In this document: in pieces, positions 6,624 to 13,998 of the stretch
How the letters are laid out: each line of letters starts with the position of its first letter
Position numbering within the stretch: the first letter of the stretch is position 1
Assembly: GCA_023431055.1 (NCBI GenBank)
Contig: JAEYXX010000049.1
Location: 1 to 14,026, forward strand
Length of the DNA stretch: 14,026 nucleotides
Direction of reading: 5' to 3'
Origin: Pseudomonadota bacterium
GTDB taxonomy: Bacteria > Pseudomonadota > Gammaproteobacteria > Pseudomonadales > Pseudomonadaceae
Made by a program: the position numbers and the translations under genes
Notes under the pieces: generated by a model
Database searches by the model: none
What the model was told of the DNA's origin: nothing
What the model saw: only the letters and a program-made list of their open reading frames with translations

Positions 6624-6698
6624 TGAGTTTCGCACGGAGGCGGAACCCAATCGCTACAACTATGTTCTTCAGAGCTGAGATTTCTTCAGGTAGCCATC

Positions 6699-8687
6699 GT
6701 GCGTGACTCCTTGCTGGTGTTCCTTGCACCCAGCCCGCAAGCCGTTCAATTCGCCATCAAGACCCTGCTCGGCGGTGGTCTGGCGTTGTGGTGCGCGCTG
6801 CGTTTTGGCCTGGAGCAGCCGCAGTGGGCGCTGATGACCGCATTCATCGTTGCCCAGCCGCTGTCCGGCATGGTGGTGCAAAAGGGCCTGGCTCGACTGC
6901 TCGGCACGCTGGTTGGCACCTTCATGGCGGTGGTGATGATGGGGCTGTTCGCCCAGGCGCCGCTGCTGTTCGTGCTGGCATTCGCCCTCTGGTTGGCGCT
7001 GTGCACGGCATCCTCGACCATGTTGCGCAGTGCCTGGTCATATTCCTTCGTACTGGCCGGCTACACGGTCGCGATCATCGCCTTGCCGGCCATCGGCAAG
7101 CCGCAGGTGGTGTTCGACGAGGCCATCGCCCGTTGCACGGAAATCTGTCTGGGCATCATCTGCGCCACCCTGAGCAGCGCCTTGCTCTGGCCGCAGCGCG
7201 TCGAGCGGCAACTGGCGCAACAGGCGCGAGACACGTGGCAGGCCGGCGTCGCTGCATCGCGCCAGGCGCTGGCTGGTGAGACTGGCTCGCGGCAGGGATT
7301 GCTGGAAGTTCTGGCGCGTATCGTCGCCGTGGATGCCCAGCGTGAACATGCCTGGTTCGAGGGCGCGCGTGGTCGCCAGCGTGCCGTGGCGCTGCGCGTG
7401 CTGAGCCGTGATCTGCTCGGCATGCTCCGTCTGGCCCGCGGTGTAGCGCGGCAGTGGCGACAACTGAGCAGCAGCGAGGCGCAGGCTGTCGCGCCCTGGC
7501 TGCAGGTGGTGGATGAGCGCCTGCAGCAGGGGCAACCGTCAGGTTTGCCGGAGTTGGTCGAGCAACTGCGCCAGGCAGCGCAGGACGAAGAGCTGAGCAG
7601 TGGTCAGCAACTCTGTCTGGAGCGCTTGATGGTGCTGCTGCTGCGTGTCGAGGACGCGAGCCATGCCTTGCGCGCCGTCGAGGAGGGCAGGGCACCGACC
7701 GATGCGCCGCGCGCCCTGTCCTGGCATTACGACTGGCAGAGCGCACTGGTGTATGGCTCGCGCAGCGCCTTGACCTTTCTGATCCTGGCAGCCTTCTGGC
7801 TGGCCACCGGCTGGACCCATGCCATCGGCGCGCTGCTCCTGGCCTGCGTCGTGTGCAGTTTGTTCGCCCGGCTCGAAGCCGCGCCGCAGATCGGCATGAT
7901 GTTTCTGCGTGGCATCTTCTACGCGCTGCCGGTGGCGTTCTTCGTCGGGCAGATTCTGATGCCGCAGATCGATGGCTTCGTGATGCTCTGCATGGTGCTG
8001 GGCGTGCCACTGTTCTTCGGCGTGCTGGGTATGGCCAGGCCGACGACGGCCGCGACCTCGACCTCGTTCTGCCTGCACTTCATCGTTCTGTGCCTGCCGG
8101 CGCCGGGGGTTGGCTACGACGTTGCCTATTTTCTCAATGAGGCGCCGGGCATGGTAATTGGCGTGGGCTGCGCGGTGATGGCCTTCAAGCTGGTGGTGCT
8201 GCGCAATCCGGTCTGGCATGGGCGGCGCCTGATGCAGGCGATCCTGACCGATCTCGGGCGTCTGACTCGTCGCGACCTGGGCCGTGCCGAAAACTGGTTC
8301 GGCGGGCGCATGGCCGACCGGCTGATCCAGCTGGCACGGCACTATCCGGCGCGGCCGGATCAAACGCGCAGCGGTTGGGACGATGGCGTCGCCGGTCTCG
8401 ATCTTGGCGACGAACTGCTGCACCTGCGCAAGTGCCTGGCCAATGCCGATATCGGTTTGGCTCGTTCGCAGCAGCGCTTTCTGGAACGCCTGGAGGACGC
8501 GCTGGAGCGTGGTCCTGCAGCGGGCCGTGAAGACGATCTGAATGCAGCGGTGGCTGAACTGCAGGAGGCCTTGCGCGCCTGCACGCCGAGCATCGACAAG
8601 CGCCTGGCCGAGGCGGCGCTGTTGCAGCTACAGAATGGCTGGCGCTCCTGGTGCCAGCTCAGAGGAGAGACTAATGGGCTTGCATGA
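6699..8687 (+). CDS. FUSC-family inner-membrane efflux component (AaeB-like)
   Basis: 662 aa with the classic FUSC plan: an N-terminal membrane block (about 18-165) holding PQWALMTAFIVAQPLSG (41-57) and KGLARLLGTLVG, a soluble middle (about 170-345) rich in Arg/Gln helices, a second membrane block (about 350-500) with DWQSALVYGSRSALTFLILA and the MARPTTAATSTSFCLHF stretch, and a cytoplasmic C-terminal helix bundle. AaeB of E. coli, the best-known relative, exports aromatic acids such as p-hydroxybenzoate with its adaptor AaeA. Starts at GTG 6699; AGGTAG lies 6 nt upstream. It overlaps the DUF1656 gene by 14 bp, showing an operon. Substrate cannot be read from sequence; fusaric acid and aromatic acids are the usual candidates. 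Confidence 0.9.
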   Translation: MRDSLLVFLAPSPQAVQFAIKTLLGGGLALWCALRFGLEQPQWALMTAFIVAQPLSGMVVQKGLARLLGTLVGTFMAVVMMGLFAQAPLLFVLAFALWLALCTASSTMLRSAWSYSFVLAGYTVAIIALPAIGKPQVVFDEAIARCTEICLGIICATLSSALLWPQRVERQLAQQARDTWQAGVAASRQALAGETGSRQGLLEVLARIVAVDAQREHAWFEGARGRQRAVALRVLSRDLLGMLRLARGVARQWRQLSSSEAQAVAPWLQVVDERLQQGQPSGLPELVEQLRQAAQDEELSSGQQLCLERLMVLLLRVEDASHALRAVEEGRAPTDAPRALSWHYDWQSALVYGSRSALTFLILAAFWLATGWTHAIGALLLACVVCSLFARLEAAPQIGMMFLRGIFYALPVAFFVGQILMPQIDGFVMLCMVLGVPLFFGVLGMARPTTAATSTSFCLHFIVLCLPAPGVGYDVAYFLNEAPGMVIGVGCAVMAFKLVVLRNPVWHGRRLMQAILTDLGRLTRRDLGRAENWFGGRMADRLIQLARHYPARPDQTRSGWDDGVAGLDLGDELLHLRKCLANADIGLARSQQRFLERLEDALERGPAAGREDDLNAAVAELQEALRACTPSIDKRLAEAALLQLQNGWRSWCQLRGETNGLA

Positions 8688-8877
8688 GTGGTCGCTGGGC
8701 GGTGTGTTGCTAAGCCCGATGGCGGCCTACGCGGTATTGGCGCTGCTGCTGACCGGCATGTTGCGCCTGGGGTTGCAGCGCATCGAGCTGTCGCGCTGGA
8801 TCTGGCACGAAGCCCTGTTCGATTGTGCCCTGTATGTCTGTGTCCTGGCGGCGGTAATCGCCGCGCTGGGGCGGTAA
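8674..8877 (+). CDS. DUF1656 small membrane protein of the efflux operon
   Basis: 67 aa from ATG 8674, preceded by AGAGGAGAG and nested over the last 14 bp of the FUSC gene. It has two membrane helices (about 14-30 and 47-64) around a short basic/amphipathic linker (LQRIELSRWIWHEALFDCAL). DUF1656 proteins (AaeX type) are regularly found between a FUSC permease and a HlyD adaptor; their role is not settled, perhaps stabilising the permease. The stop lies 10 bp before the next ATG. An in-frame extension to ATG 8542 would sit wholly inside the FUSC gene and is rejected. Confidence 0.9.
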   Translation: MGLHEWSLGGVLLSPMAAYAVLALLLTGMLRLGLQRIELSRWIWHEALFDCALYVCVLAAVIAALGR

Positions 8878-8887
8878 GGAGAAAAGC

Positions 8888-9739
8888 ATGCGTTCGACCA
8901 TTCGAGTCGGCATAACCCTGGCCATGGTGCTGGTGGCGATCTTCGCCGGCTCCTGGATCTGGCAGCACTACATGTATTCGCCCTGGACGCGCGACGCCCG
9001 CGTGCGCGCCGATGTGGTGACCATCGCCCCGGATGTGTCCGGCTGGGTGGTTGAGCTCAAGGTGCGCGACAACCAGCAGGTCAAGGCGGGGGATCTGCTG
9101 ATGACCATAGATCGCGACCGCTATCAGGCGGCGGTGGAGAAAGCCAGGGCGGTGGTGGACATTCGCCGCCAGCAGCTGAGCCTGCGTGAACACGAGGCCT
9201 CGCGCCGCTCGCGCCTGGGCGCCCAGGCGATCAGCGCCGAACTGCTGGAAAACTCGCAGATCAACGCCGAGATGGCGCGCAGCGAATACCACGAAGCGCA
9301 GGCCGATCTGCGTGTCGCCGAGCTGAACCTGGCGCGAAGTGAAGTACGTGCGCCGCGTGATGGGCAAATCACCAATCTGGTGCTGGCGCAGGGCAACTAC
9401 GTGAATGCCGGGCAGGCCGTAATGGCACTGGTCGATACCAACTCTTTCTACGTGCAGGCGTACTTCGAGGAAACCAAACTGCCACGCATTCAGGTCGGCG
9501 CGCCGGTGGAGGTTTGGCTGATGGGCGGGGATCAGCAGCTTCGCGGCGAGGTGGACAGCATCAGCCGCGGCATCACCGACCGCAACGCCAGCCCGGACGG
9601 GCAGTTGCTGGCCGATGTCGAGCCGACCTTCAACTGGGTACGCCTGGCGCAGCGTATTCCGGTGCGCATCAAGCTCGATCAGGTGCCGGATGGCATGGTG
9701 CTAAGTGCCGGCATGACCGCCAGCGTGCGGGTGGAGTAG
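8888..9739 (+). CDS. HlyD/AaeA-type periplasmic adaptor of the efflux operon
   Basis: 283 aa. An N-terminal signal-anchor helix (about 6-26) is followed by the first lipoyl half (VTIAPDVSGWVVELKVRDNQ, about 44-63), a coiled-coil hairpin (about 76-145, AVEKARAVVDIRRQQL and after), the second lipoyl half (RAPRDGQITNLVLAQGNYV) and a beta barrel. The late VEPTFNWVRLAQRIPVRI block is typical of AaeA/EmrA-like adaptors that join a FUSC permease to an outer-membrane channel. ATG 8888 lies behind AAGGAG, 10 bp after the DUF1656 stop. No outer-membrane factor follows; the pump must borrow one (a TolC/OprM-like channel) or work without. The last 40 bp of the gene, including the stop, are duplicated twice more downstream. 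Confidence 0.93.
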   Translation: MRSTIRVGITLAMVLVAIFAGSWIWQHYMYSPWTRDARVRADVVTIAPDVSGWVVELKVRDNQQVKAGDLLMTIDRDRYQAAVEKARAVVDIRRQQLSLREHEASRRSRLGAQAISAELLENSQINAEMARSEYHEAQADLRVAELNLARSEVRAPRDGQITNLVLAQGNYVNAGQAVMALVDTNSFYVQAYFEETKLPRIQVGAPVEVWLMGGDQQLRGEVDSISRGITDRNASPDGQLLADVEPTFNWVRLAQRIPVRIKLDQVPDGMVLSAGMTASVRVE

Positions 9740-9754
9740 GGCGGTTTCGCAGTT

Positions 9755-9813
9755 GTAGGAGCGGCTTCAGCCGCGAGCTCTTCAAGGGTAATCGCGGCTG
9801 AAGCCGCTCCCAC
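9755..9813. repeat. Inverted REP pair (BIME-like), unit 1
   Basis: 19-bp arms at 9758-9776 and 9792-9810 are exact inverted copies, separated by 15 bp. Each arm is itself a small palindrome (GCGGCT-tc-AGCCGC). The outer ends are GTAG on the plus strand and GTGG on the minus strand, the REP head tetranucleotides. It lies 15 bp after the adaptor stop and may act as an mRNA-stabilising or terminating structure. Confidence 0.85.
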
Positions 9814-9834
9814 GGTCGCTGTTCGCATGAGTTC

Positions 9835-9864
9835 GTAGGGTGGACAACGCGAAGCTTGTCCACC
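9835..9864. repeat. GTAGGGTGGACAA hairpin, unit 1
   Basis: GGTGGACAA (9839-9847) pairs perfectly with TTGTCCACC (9856-9864) around CGCGAAGC. It begins with GTAG at 9835, like the REP arms but unrelated in stem sequence. Confidence 0.8.
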
Positions 9865-9919
9865 GCTAAGTGCCGGTATGACCGCCAGCGTGCGGGTGGA
9901 GTAGAGCTATTTCGCAGTT

Positions 9920-9978
9920 GTAGGAGCGGCTTCAGCCGCGAGTTCTTCAAGGGGAATCGCGGCTGAAGCCGCTCCCAC
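9920..9978. repeat. Inverted REP pair (BIME-like), unit 2
   Basis: Arms at 9923-9941 and 9957-9975 are identical to those of unit 1. The 15-bp loop differs at two positions. Confidence 0.85.
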
Positions 9979-9999
9979 GGTCGCTGCTCGCATGAGTTC

Positions 10000-10029
10000 G
10001 TAGGGTGGACAACGCGAAGCTTGTCCACC
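10000..10029. repeat. GTAGGGTGGACAA hairpin, unit 2
   Basis: Arms at 10004-10012 and 10021-10029; identical to unit 1 over the full hairpin. Confidence 0.8.
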
Positions 10030-10084
10030 GCTAAGCGCCGGCATGACTGCCAACGTGCGGGTGGAGTAGAGCTGTTTCGCAGTT

Positions 10085-10142
10085 GTAGGAGCGGCTTCAG
10101 CCGCGAGCTCCTCAGGGGAATCGCGGCTGAAGCCGCTCCTAC
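10085..10142. repeat. Inverted REP pair (BIME-like), unit 3
   Basis: Arms at 10088-10106 and 10121-10139 are identical to the other units. The loop is one base shorter, and the right outer end is GTAG on the minus strand instead of GTGG. Confidence 0.85.
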
Positions 10143-10163
10143 GGTCACTGTTCGAATGAGCTC

Positions 10164-10193
10164 GTAGGGTGGACAACGCGAAGCTTGTCCACC
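10164..10193. repeat. GTAGGGTGGACAA hairpin, unit 3
   Basis: Arms at 10168-10176 and 10185-10193; identical to the other two. The unique flank starts directly after it. Confidence 0.8.
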
Positions 10194-10210
10194 GCTTGGA
10201 CTGACGCAAT

Positions 10211-10240
10211 GGTGGATGAAAGAAGCGTCATCCACCCTAC
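10211..10240. repeat. Related GGTGGATGA hairpin at the codA 3' side, opposite orientation
   Basis: GGTGGATGA (10211-10219) pairs with TCATCCACC (10228-10236), followed by CTAC, so its GTAG head is on the minus strand. Stem ends (GGTGG/CCACC) match the three preceding hairpins but the inner stem differs. It lies 17 bp past the codA stop and could end or protect that transcript; no T-run is present. Confidence 0.65.
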
Positions 10241-10256
10241 GATTAAATGAGCTTGA

Positions 10257-11492
10257 TCAGGCGCGCTCGATCTGTGCCGGCGTGCGGCGCATCAGCACCT
10301 TGCCGTGGCGGATGGATACCAGCGCATGGCCCTGGCTGCGCACCATCTCGTAATCGTCAGGCGCCGAGAGGATCAGCAGGTTGGCCGGGCGATTCACTTC
10401 CAACCCATAACGATCACCCAATGCCAGCGCGCGCGCCGAGTTGTCGGTGATCAGGTCCAGGCTGCGCTTGAGGTCTTCGTAACCGAGCATATGGCAGATG
10501 TGCAGGCCGGCTTCGAGGATGCGCAGGATGTTGCCGTTGCCCAGCGGATACCAAGGGTCGACGATGGAATCCTGGCCGAAGCAGACGTTCATCCCGGCGC
10601 GGTCGATCTCCGCCACGCGGGTCAAACCACGGCGTTTCGGGTAGGTGTCGAAGCGGCCCTGCAGGTGGATGCTCTCGGTGGGGCAGGAGATGAAGCTGAT
10701 GCCGCTCATCTTCAGCAGGCGGAACAGCTTGGAGCAGTAGGCGTTGTCGTAGGAGCCCATGGCGGTGGTGTGGCTGGCGGTGACCCGCGCGCCCATGCCA
10801 CGCACGCGGGCTTCCTCGGCCAGGACTTCGAGAAAGCGCGACTGCGGGTCGTCGGTTTCGTCGCAGTGCACGTCCACCAGGCAGCCCGTGCGCTCGGCCA
10901 GATCCATGAGGAACTTGATCGACGACACACCCTGGTCACGGGTGTTCTCGAAGTGGGGGATGCCACCAACCACGTCGGCGCCCAGTTCCACCGCCTGTTC
11001 CATCAGCGTGCGGCCGTTGGCATAAGACTCGATGCCCTCCTGGGGAAAGGCGACGATCTGCAGGTCGATCAGGTGGCGGGTTTCCTCGCGCACTTCGAGC
11101 ATGGCCTTGAGCGCGGCGAGGGTTGGGTCGGTGACGTCGACATGGGTGCGCACGTGCTGGATGCCGTGGTCGACCAGCATGTCGATGGTCTTCTTGGCGC
11201 GGGTCTTGGTGTCTTCATGGGTGACCAGCGCCTTGCGCTCGGCCCAGCGTTCGATGCCCTCGAACAGCGTACCGCTCATGTTCCAGGCCGGCTCGCCGGC
11301 GGTAAGGGTGGCGTCGAGGTGGATGTGTGGCTCGACGAAGGGCGGCACGACGAGATTGCCAGCGGCGTCCAGATCGCCCTCGGCGATGGAGTGCAGGGCG
11401 TGCTGGGCCTCGACGGCGGCGATGCGCGCGCCGTCCAGGGTGATGCGGTGCAGGCCGTCGCGGCCGCGCAGGCGGGCATTGTGGATGATCAT
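10257..11492 (-). CDS. codA: Cytosine deaminase CodA (amidohydrolase)
   Basis: 411 aa, collinear with E. coli CodA (427). It converts cytosine to uracil and ammonia in the cytoplasm for pyrimidine salvage. Metal ligands are present: His56 and His58 in EPHIHLD, His209 in VDVHCDETDD with catalytic Glu212, and Asp308. His241 lies in ASHTTAMGSY. The substrate-contacting Gln151 is in AFPQEG, and the long TLFEGIERWAERKAL and HLQGRFDTYPKRRG blocks are CodA signatures. The loop after the metal Asp reads FGQDSIVDPWYP where E. coli has FGHDDVFDPWYP; the changed Asp (E. coli 314) lies beside the substrate, so preference may differ. ATG 11492 is preceded by AGAGGAAA and lies 11 bp after the regulator's stop, as the last gene of codB-pucR-codA. 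Confidence 0.94.
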   Translation of the reverse strand: MIIHNARLRGRDGLHRITLDGARIAAVEAQHALHSIAEGDLDAAGNLVVPPFVEPHIHLDATLTAGEPAWNMSGTLFEGIERWAERKALVTHEDTKTRAKKTIDMLVDHGIQHVRTHVDVTDPTLAALKAMLEVREETRHLIDLQIVAFPQEGIESYANGRTLMEQAVELGADVVGGIPHFENTRDQGVSSIKFLMDLAERTGCLVDVHCDETDDPQSRFLEVLAEEARVRGMGARVTASHTTAMGSYDNAYCSKLFRLLKMSGISFISCPTESIHLQGRFDTYPKRRGLTRVAEIDRAGMNVCFGQDSIVDPWYPLGNGNILRILEAGLHICHMLGYEDLKRSLDLITDNSARALALGDRYGLEVNRPANLLILSAPDDYEMVRSQGHALVSIRHGKVLMRRTPAQIERA

Positions 11493-11503
11493 CAGGTTTC
11501 CTC

Positions 11504-12727
11504 TCAGGCAGGCGACGACAGGCGCCGGATCAACAGCGCAACGCTGATGTTCAGGCGGTCGTGCGGATCTTCGAACGAGCAGCCGGTCAGCGCTTCGATG
11601 CGCTGTAGACGGTAGCTCAGGGTGTTGCGGTGAACGTTGAGGCGCTGTGCGGCCAGGGCCAGGTTGCCGTTCTCGGCGAACCAGGCTTCCAGCGTCGGCA
11701 TCAGCACCGGCTGGTGGCGCGAGTCGTCGCCGATCAGCGGGCCGACCACGCGCTCGACGAAGCGGTCGAGCAGGCTGCGGTCGCGGATCGCGCCGAGCAG
11801 CTCCAGCACGCCCAGCTCATTGAAACTGCACAAGCCCAGGCGCTCGGGAAAGCGCTGCGCCACGCTCAAGGCCTGGCGCGCCTCACCCAGGCCCTGGGCG
11901 AAACGCGGTGCATCGCAACCGGCGCTGCCTAGGCCAAGGAACAGCCGTAGTGGGCCGAGTTGCGGGCGCAGTTCATCGAGCAGCGTGGTCATTGCCTGAC
12001 GATTACGCGCTTCGGCGTGGGCATCGGGGCAGGGCAGCAGGGCGATCCAGTGACGGCCCTGGCTGACCAGCGGCAGCGCATTACCGAGTTCGCCGAGGCT
12101 CTGCTCCAGGCGCCGTTGCAGCAGTTGCTGGCGGCTTTGTAGCTGGCGCTCTGCATCTTCGTCGGGCAGGTCGCCGAACAGTTGCTCGCTGCCGTCGAGG
12201 CGCAGCAGCGCTACCTGGCGCGGCACATGCAGGGCCAGGCCGAGGTTGTCGCCGCGTTGGAGCAGCACCTCGAGTGACTGGTAATCGCCGTCGAGCACCT
12301 GTTCCAGCACATGCTGGCGCGAGCGACCGAGCTGCTGCGCCTGCACCAGTGCGGTGCCGATGGCCTGGGTGACCACCACCATCTTCAGCGCGTAGGGCTG
12401 CTCGATCAGCGGCAGGTTCAGGCGCTCGGCCTCGGCGATGACGCTGGGCGGGATGGCCTGGATGAACTCGGCGCCAGTCAGGATGACCATGCCGGCCACC
12501 ACGCGCTCATGGCCCTCGCGCACCAGGCGTAGCAGGTTGGCTTCGTCACGCGGGTGGTTGATGCCGGTGACGAAGATCAGCTCGCCGCCCATCACCCAGT
12601 CGGCGATGCCTTCGTTTTCGGCCACGTAGGGCCAGCGCACGGCATTGTCGCGCCCGGCCTGGCCGGCACGCAGGCGCATGCTGGCCAGATCGGGCAGGGC
12701 GAGTACATCGGCGACGGTCAGGCTCAC
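11504..12727 (-). CDS. PucR-family transcriptional regulator of the cytosine operon
   Basis: 407 aa. An N-terminal PucR purine-catabolism-type sensor domain (about 1-120, SLTVADVLALPDLASMRLRA then GELIFVTGINHP) is followed by a GGDEF-like middle (about 130-300) and a C-terminal helix-turn-helix (HTH_30) with LALAAQRLNVHRNTLSYRL at about 356-374 and QRIEALTG after it. PucR proteins usually activate purine or pyrimidine catabolic genes on sensing the nucleobase. Starts with GTG 12727; GTGA overlaps the codB stop (TGA 12726-12724), so translation is coupled. Lying between permease and deaminase, it most simply senses cytosine or a product and sets its own operon's level. The operator should lie upstream of codB, mostly beyond the window edge. 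Confidence 0.92.
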   Translation of the reverse strand: MSLTVADVLALPDLASMRLRAGQAGRDNAVRWPYVAENEGIADWVMGGELIFVTGINHPRDEANLLRLVREGHERVVAGMVILTGAEFIQAIPPSVIAEAERLNLPLIEQPYALKMVVVTQAIGTALVQAQQLGRSRQHVLEQVLDGDYQSLEVLLQRGDNLGLALHVPRQVALLRLDGSEQLFGDLPDEDAERQLQSRQQLLQRRLEQSLGELGNALPLVSQGRHWIALLPCPDAHAEARNRQAMTTLLDELRPQLGPLRLFLGLGSAGCDAPRFAQGLGEARQALSVAQRFPERLGLCSFNELGVLELLGAIRDRSLLDRFVERVVGPLIGDDSRHQPVLMPTLEAWFAENGNLALAAQRLNVHRNTLSYRLQRIEALTGCSFEDPHDRLNISVALLIRRLSSPA

Positions 12728-13998
12728 GCGCCGGCGACCTGCTGACGGCCGACCAGGGCCTTGTTCAGTTCGAACAGCACGACGTAGGCCAGGGCAGCCA
12801 CGGCGATACCCACCAGCGGCGCGACCCAGGGCGAGAAGTAGGCGCTCAGCGTACCAATGAGGTAGGCGCCCAGGCCGACCCAGTTGAATGCAGGCAGTCG
12901 CACATCGGCCAGTTTCGGATAGCGCGCGCGGTGGCCGTAGAAGAAGTCAGCCATGATCACACCGCCAATCGGCGGGATGATCGAACCGAGCAGAATCAGG
13001 AAGGGGATCAGCATCTCGTACATGCCGCCGATGGCCAGCAGCGTGCCGATTCCGGCGCCGACCAGGGTCACGGTCTTGCGCTTGCTGGTGCGCAGCAGGT
13101 TGCAGCCGGCGGCGGCGAAGTTGTAGATGGTGTTGTCCTGGGTCGTCCACAGGTTGAGGAACAGCATGACCACGGCGGCCATGGACAGCCCCTGCAGCAC
13201 CAGCACTTCGACCACGTCCGGTTGCTGGTAGACGATGGCGCCGTAGGCTCCGGCAATGATCATCAGGCCGTTGCCGATGAAGAAGCCGAACAGGCTGGCC
13301 AGCACCGCGACCCGGCCGCTCTTGGCGAAGCGCGTCCAGTTGGTGGCCTGGGTGGCGCCGCTGACGAAGGTGCCGAACACCAGGGTGATGGCCACGCTCA
13401 GACTCATGCTCTCCTTGGGCTCGACCGCCAGCAGGCCGGCCAGACCGCCGATATCACGGGTAGCGATCCACAGCGACACCACCAGCAGCACCAGCATGGC
13501 CGGCACGGCGACTCGCGAGAGCAGATCCAGGCCCTTGTAGCCGACGAAGGCGGTGAGGCAGAAACCGAAGCCGAACAGCACCATCAGCGGGATGGTGAGG
13601 CCTTCGGGCAGACCAAGGATCTTCACCAGGACGATGGCGATGGTCGCCGTGCCCCAGGCGTACCAGCCGATCTGGGTGAAGCCGAGGAGCATGTCGGAAA
13701 GCTTGCTGCCTACCTCGCCGAAGCAGAAACGGCCCATCAGCACCGAGTTCAGCCCGCTGCGACAGGCGATCAGGCCGAGCACGGCGGCGTACAGGCCGAG
13801 CAGCAGGTTACCGATCACTGCAGCCCAGAGCAGAGTGGTGAAGTCGAAGGCCATGCCGATCTTGCCGCCGGCGAACATGGTGGCGGTGAAGAAGGTGAAA
13901 CCGAACAACAGGATGGCGGTGGAGAACAGCCCTTTGCGTGCGCCGTTGGGCACCTCGCTCAGAGGGTAATCGCTATCGGCGGGGGTGGCGTTGCTCAT
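12724..13998 (-). CDS. codB: Cytosine permease CodB (NCS1 family)
   Basis: 424 aa against 419 for E. coli CodB; about 12 membrane helices. Starts at ATG 13998 with a short polar N-terminus (MSNATPADSDYPLSEVPNGA), then FSTAILLFGFTFFTATMFAGG, the conserved first helix of NCS1 transporters. FGEVGSKLSDMLLGFTQIGW and a mid-protein WTTQDNTIYNFAAAGCNLLR fit the substrate and cation sites of the family. The GGVIMADFF stretch near residue 345 is also a CodB feature. It imports cytosine with sodium or protons, feeding CodA. First gene of codB-pucR-codA; GGAG lies about 9 nt before the ATG. Only 28 bp of upstream DNA remain in the window, so the promoter is not visible. Confidence 0.95.
   Translation of the reverse strand: MSNATPADSDYPLSEVPNGARKGLFSTAILLFGFTFFTATMFAGGKIGMAFDFTTLLWAAVIGNLLLGLYAAVLGLIACRSGLNSVLMGRFCFGEVGSKLSDMLLGFTQIGWYAWGTATIAIVLVKILGLPEGLTIPLMVLFGFGFCLTAFVGYKGLDLLSRVAVPAMLVLLVVSLWIATRDIGGLAGLLAVEPKESMSLSVAITLVFGTFVSGATQATNWTRFAKSGRVAVLASLFGFFIGNGLMIIAGAYGAIVYQQPDVVEVLVLQGLSMAAVVMLFLNLWTTQDNTIYNFAAAGCNLLRTSKRKTVTLVGAGIGTLLAIGGMYEMLIPFLILLGSIIPPIGGVIMADFFYGHRARYPKLADVRLPAFNWVGLGAYLIGTLSAYFSPWVAPLVGIAVAALAYVVLFELNKALVGRQQVAGA

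Larger units (their letters stand above)
9700..10193. repeat. Three tandem 165-bp units, each holding the adaptor gene's 3' end plus REP hairpins
   Basis: Units: 9700-9864 (165), 9865-10029 (165) and 10030-10193 (164, one base lost near 10115). Each runs: a 40-bp copy of the HlyD gene end (codons LSAGMTASVRVE and the TAG), a short variable spacer, an inverted REP pair, a spacer, then a second hairpin. The first unit's 40 bp are the real end of the gene. I count about 7 differences between units 1 and 2 and about 13 between 2 and 3, all outside the hairpin arms. The unit begins GCT, and the unique flank after unit 3 also begins GCT, a 3-bp microhomology at the junctions. This array accounts for most of the 517-bp gap between the convergent adaptor and codA genes; there is no credible gene in it. 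Confidence 0.93.

Noticed and set aside
7539..8423. 294-codon minus-strand frame inside the FUSC gene
   Set aside because: Shadow of the FUSC coding strand, which has intact membrane blocks and operon overlaps.
9700..10193. Phage or integron attachment sites from the direct repeats
   Set aside because: No integrase, tRNA gene or cargo genes lie nearby, and the repeats are contiguous.
9669..10235. 188-codon minus-strand frame across the tandem array with a 55-residue internal repeat
   Set aside because: The 165-bp unit is a multiple of three, so any stop-free frame repeats itself. It reads through REP hairpins and the antisense adaptor gene end, with no SD.
9700..10240. CRISPR array
   Set aside because: Regularly spaced repeats are present, but the period is 165 bp, spacers are not unique, the units are tandem duplicates with REP hairpins, and there are no cas genes.
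10305..11615. 436-codon open frame on the plus strand opposite codA and the PucR gene end
   Set aside because: It has the same low-complexity antisense composition, spans the gap between two real minus-strand genes and has no family resemblance.
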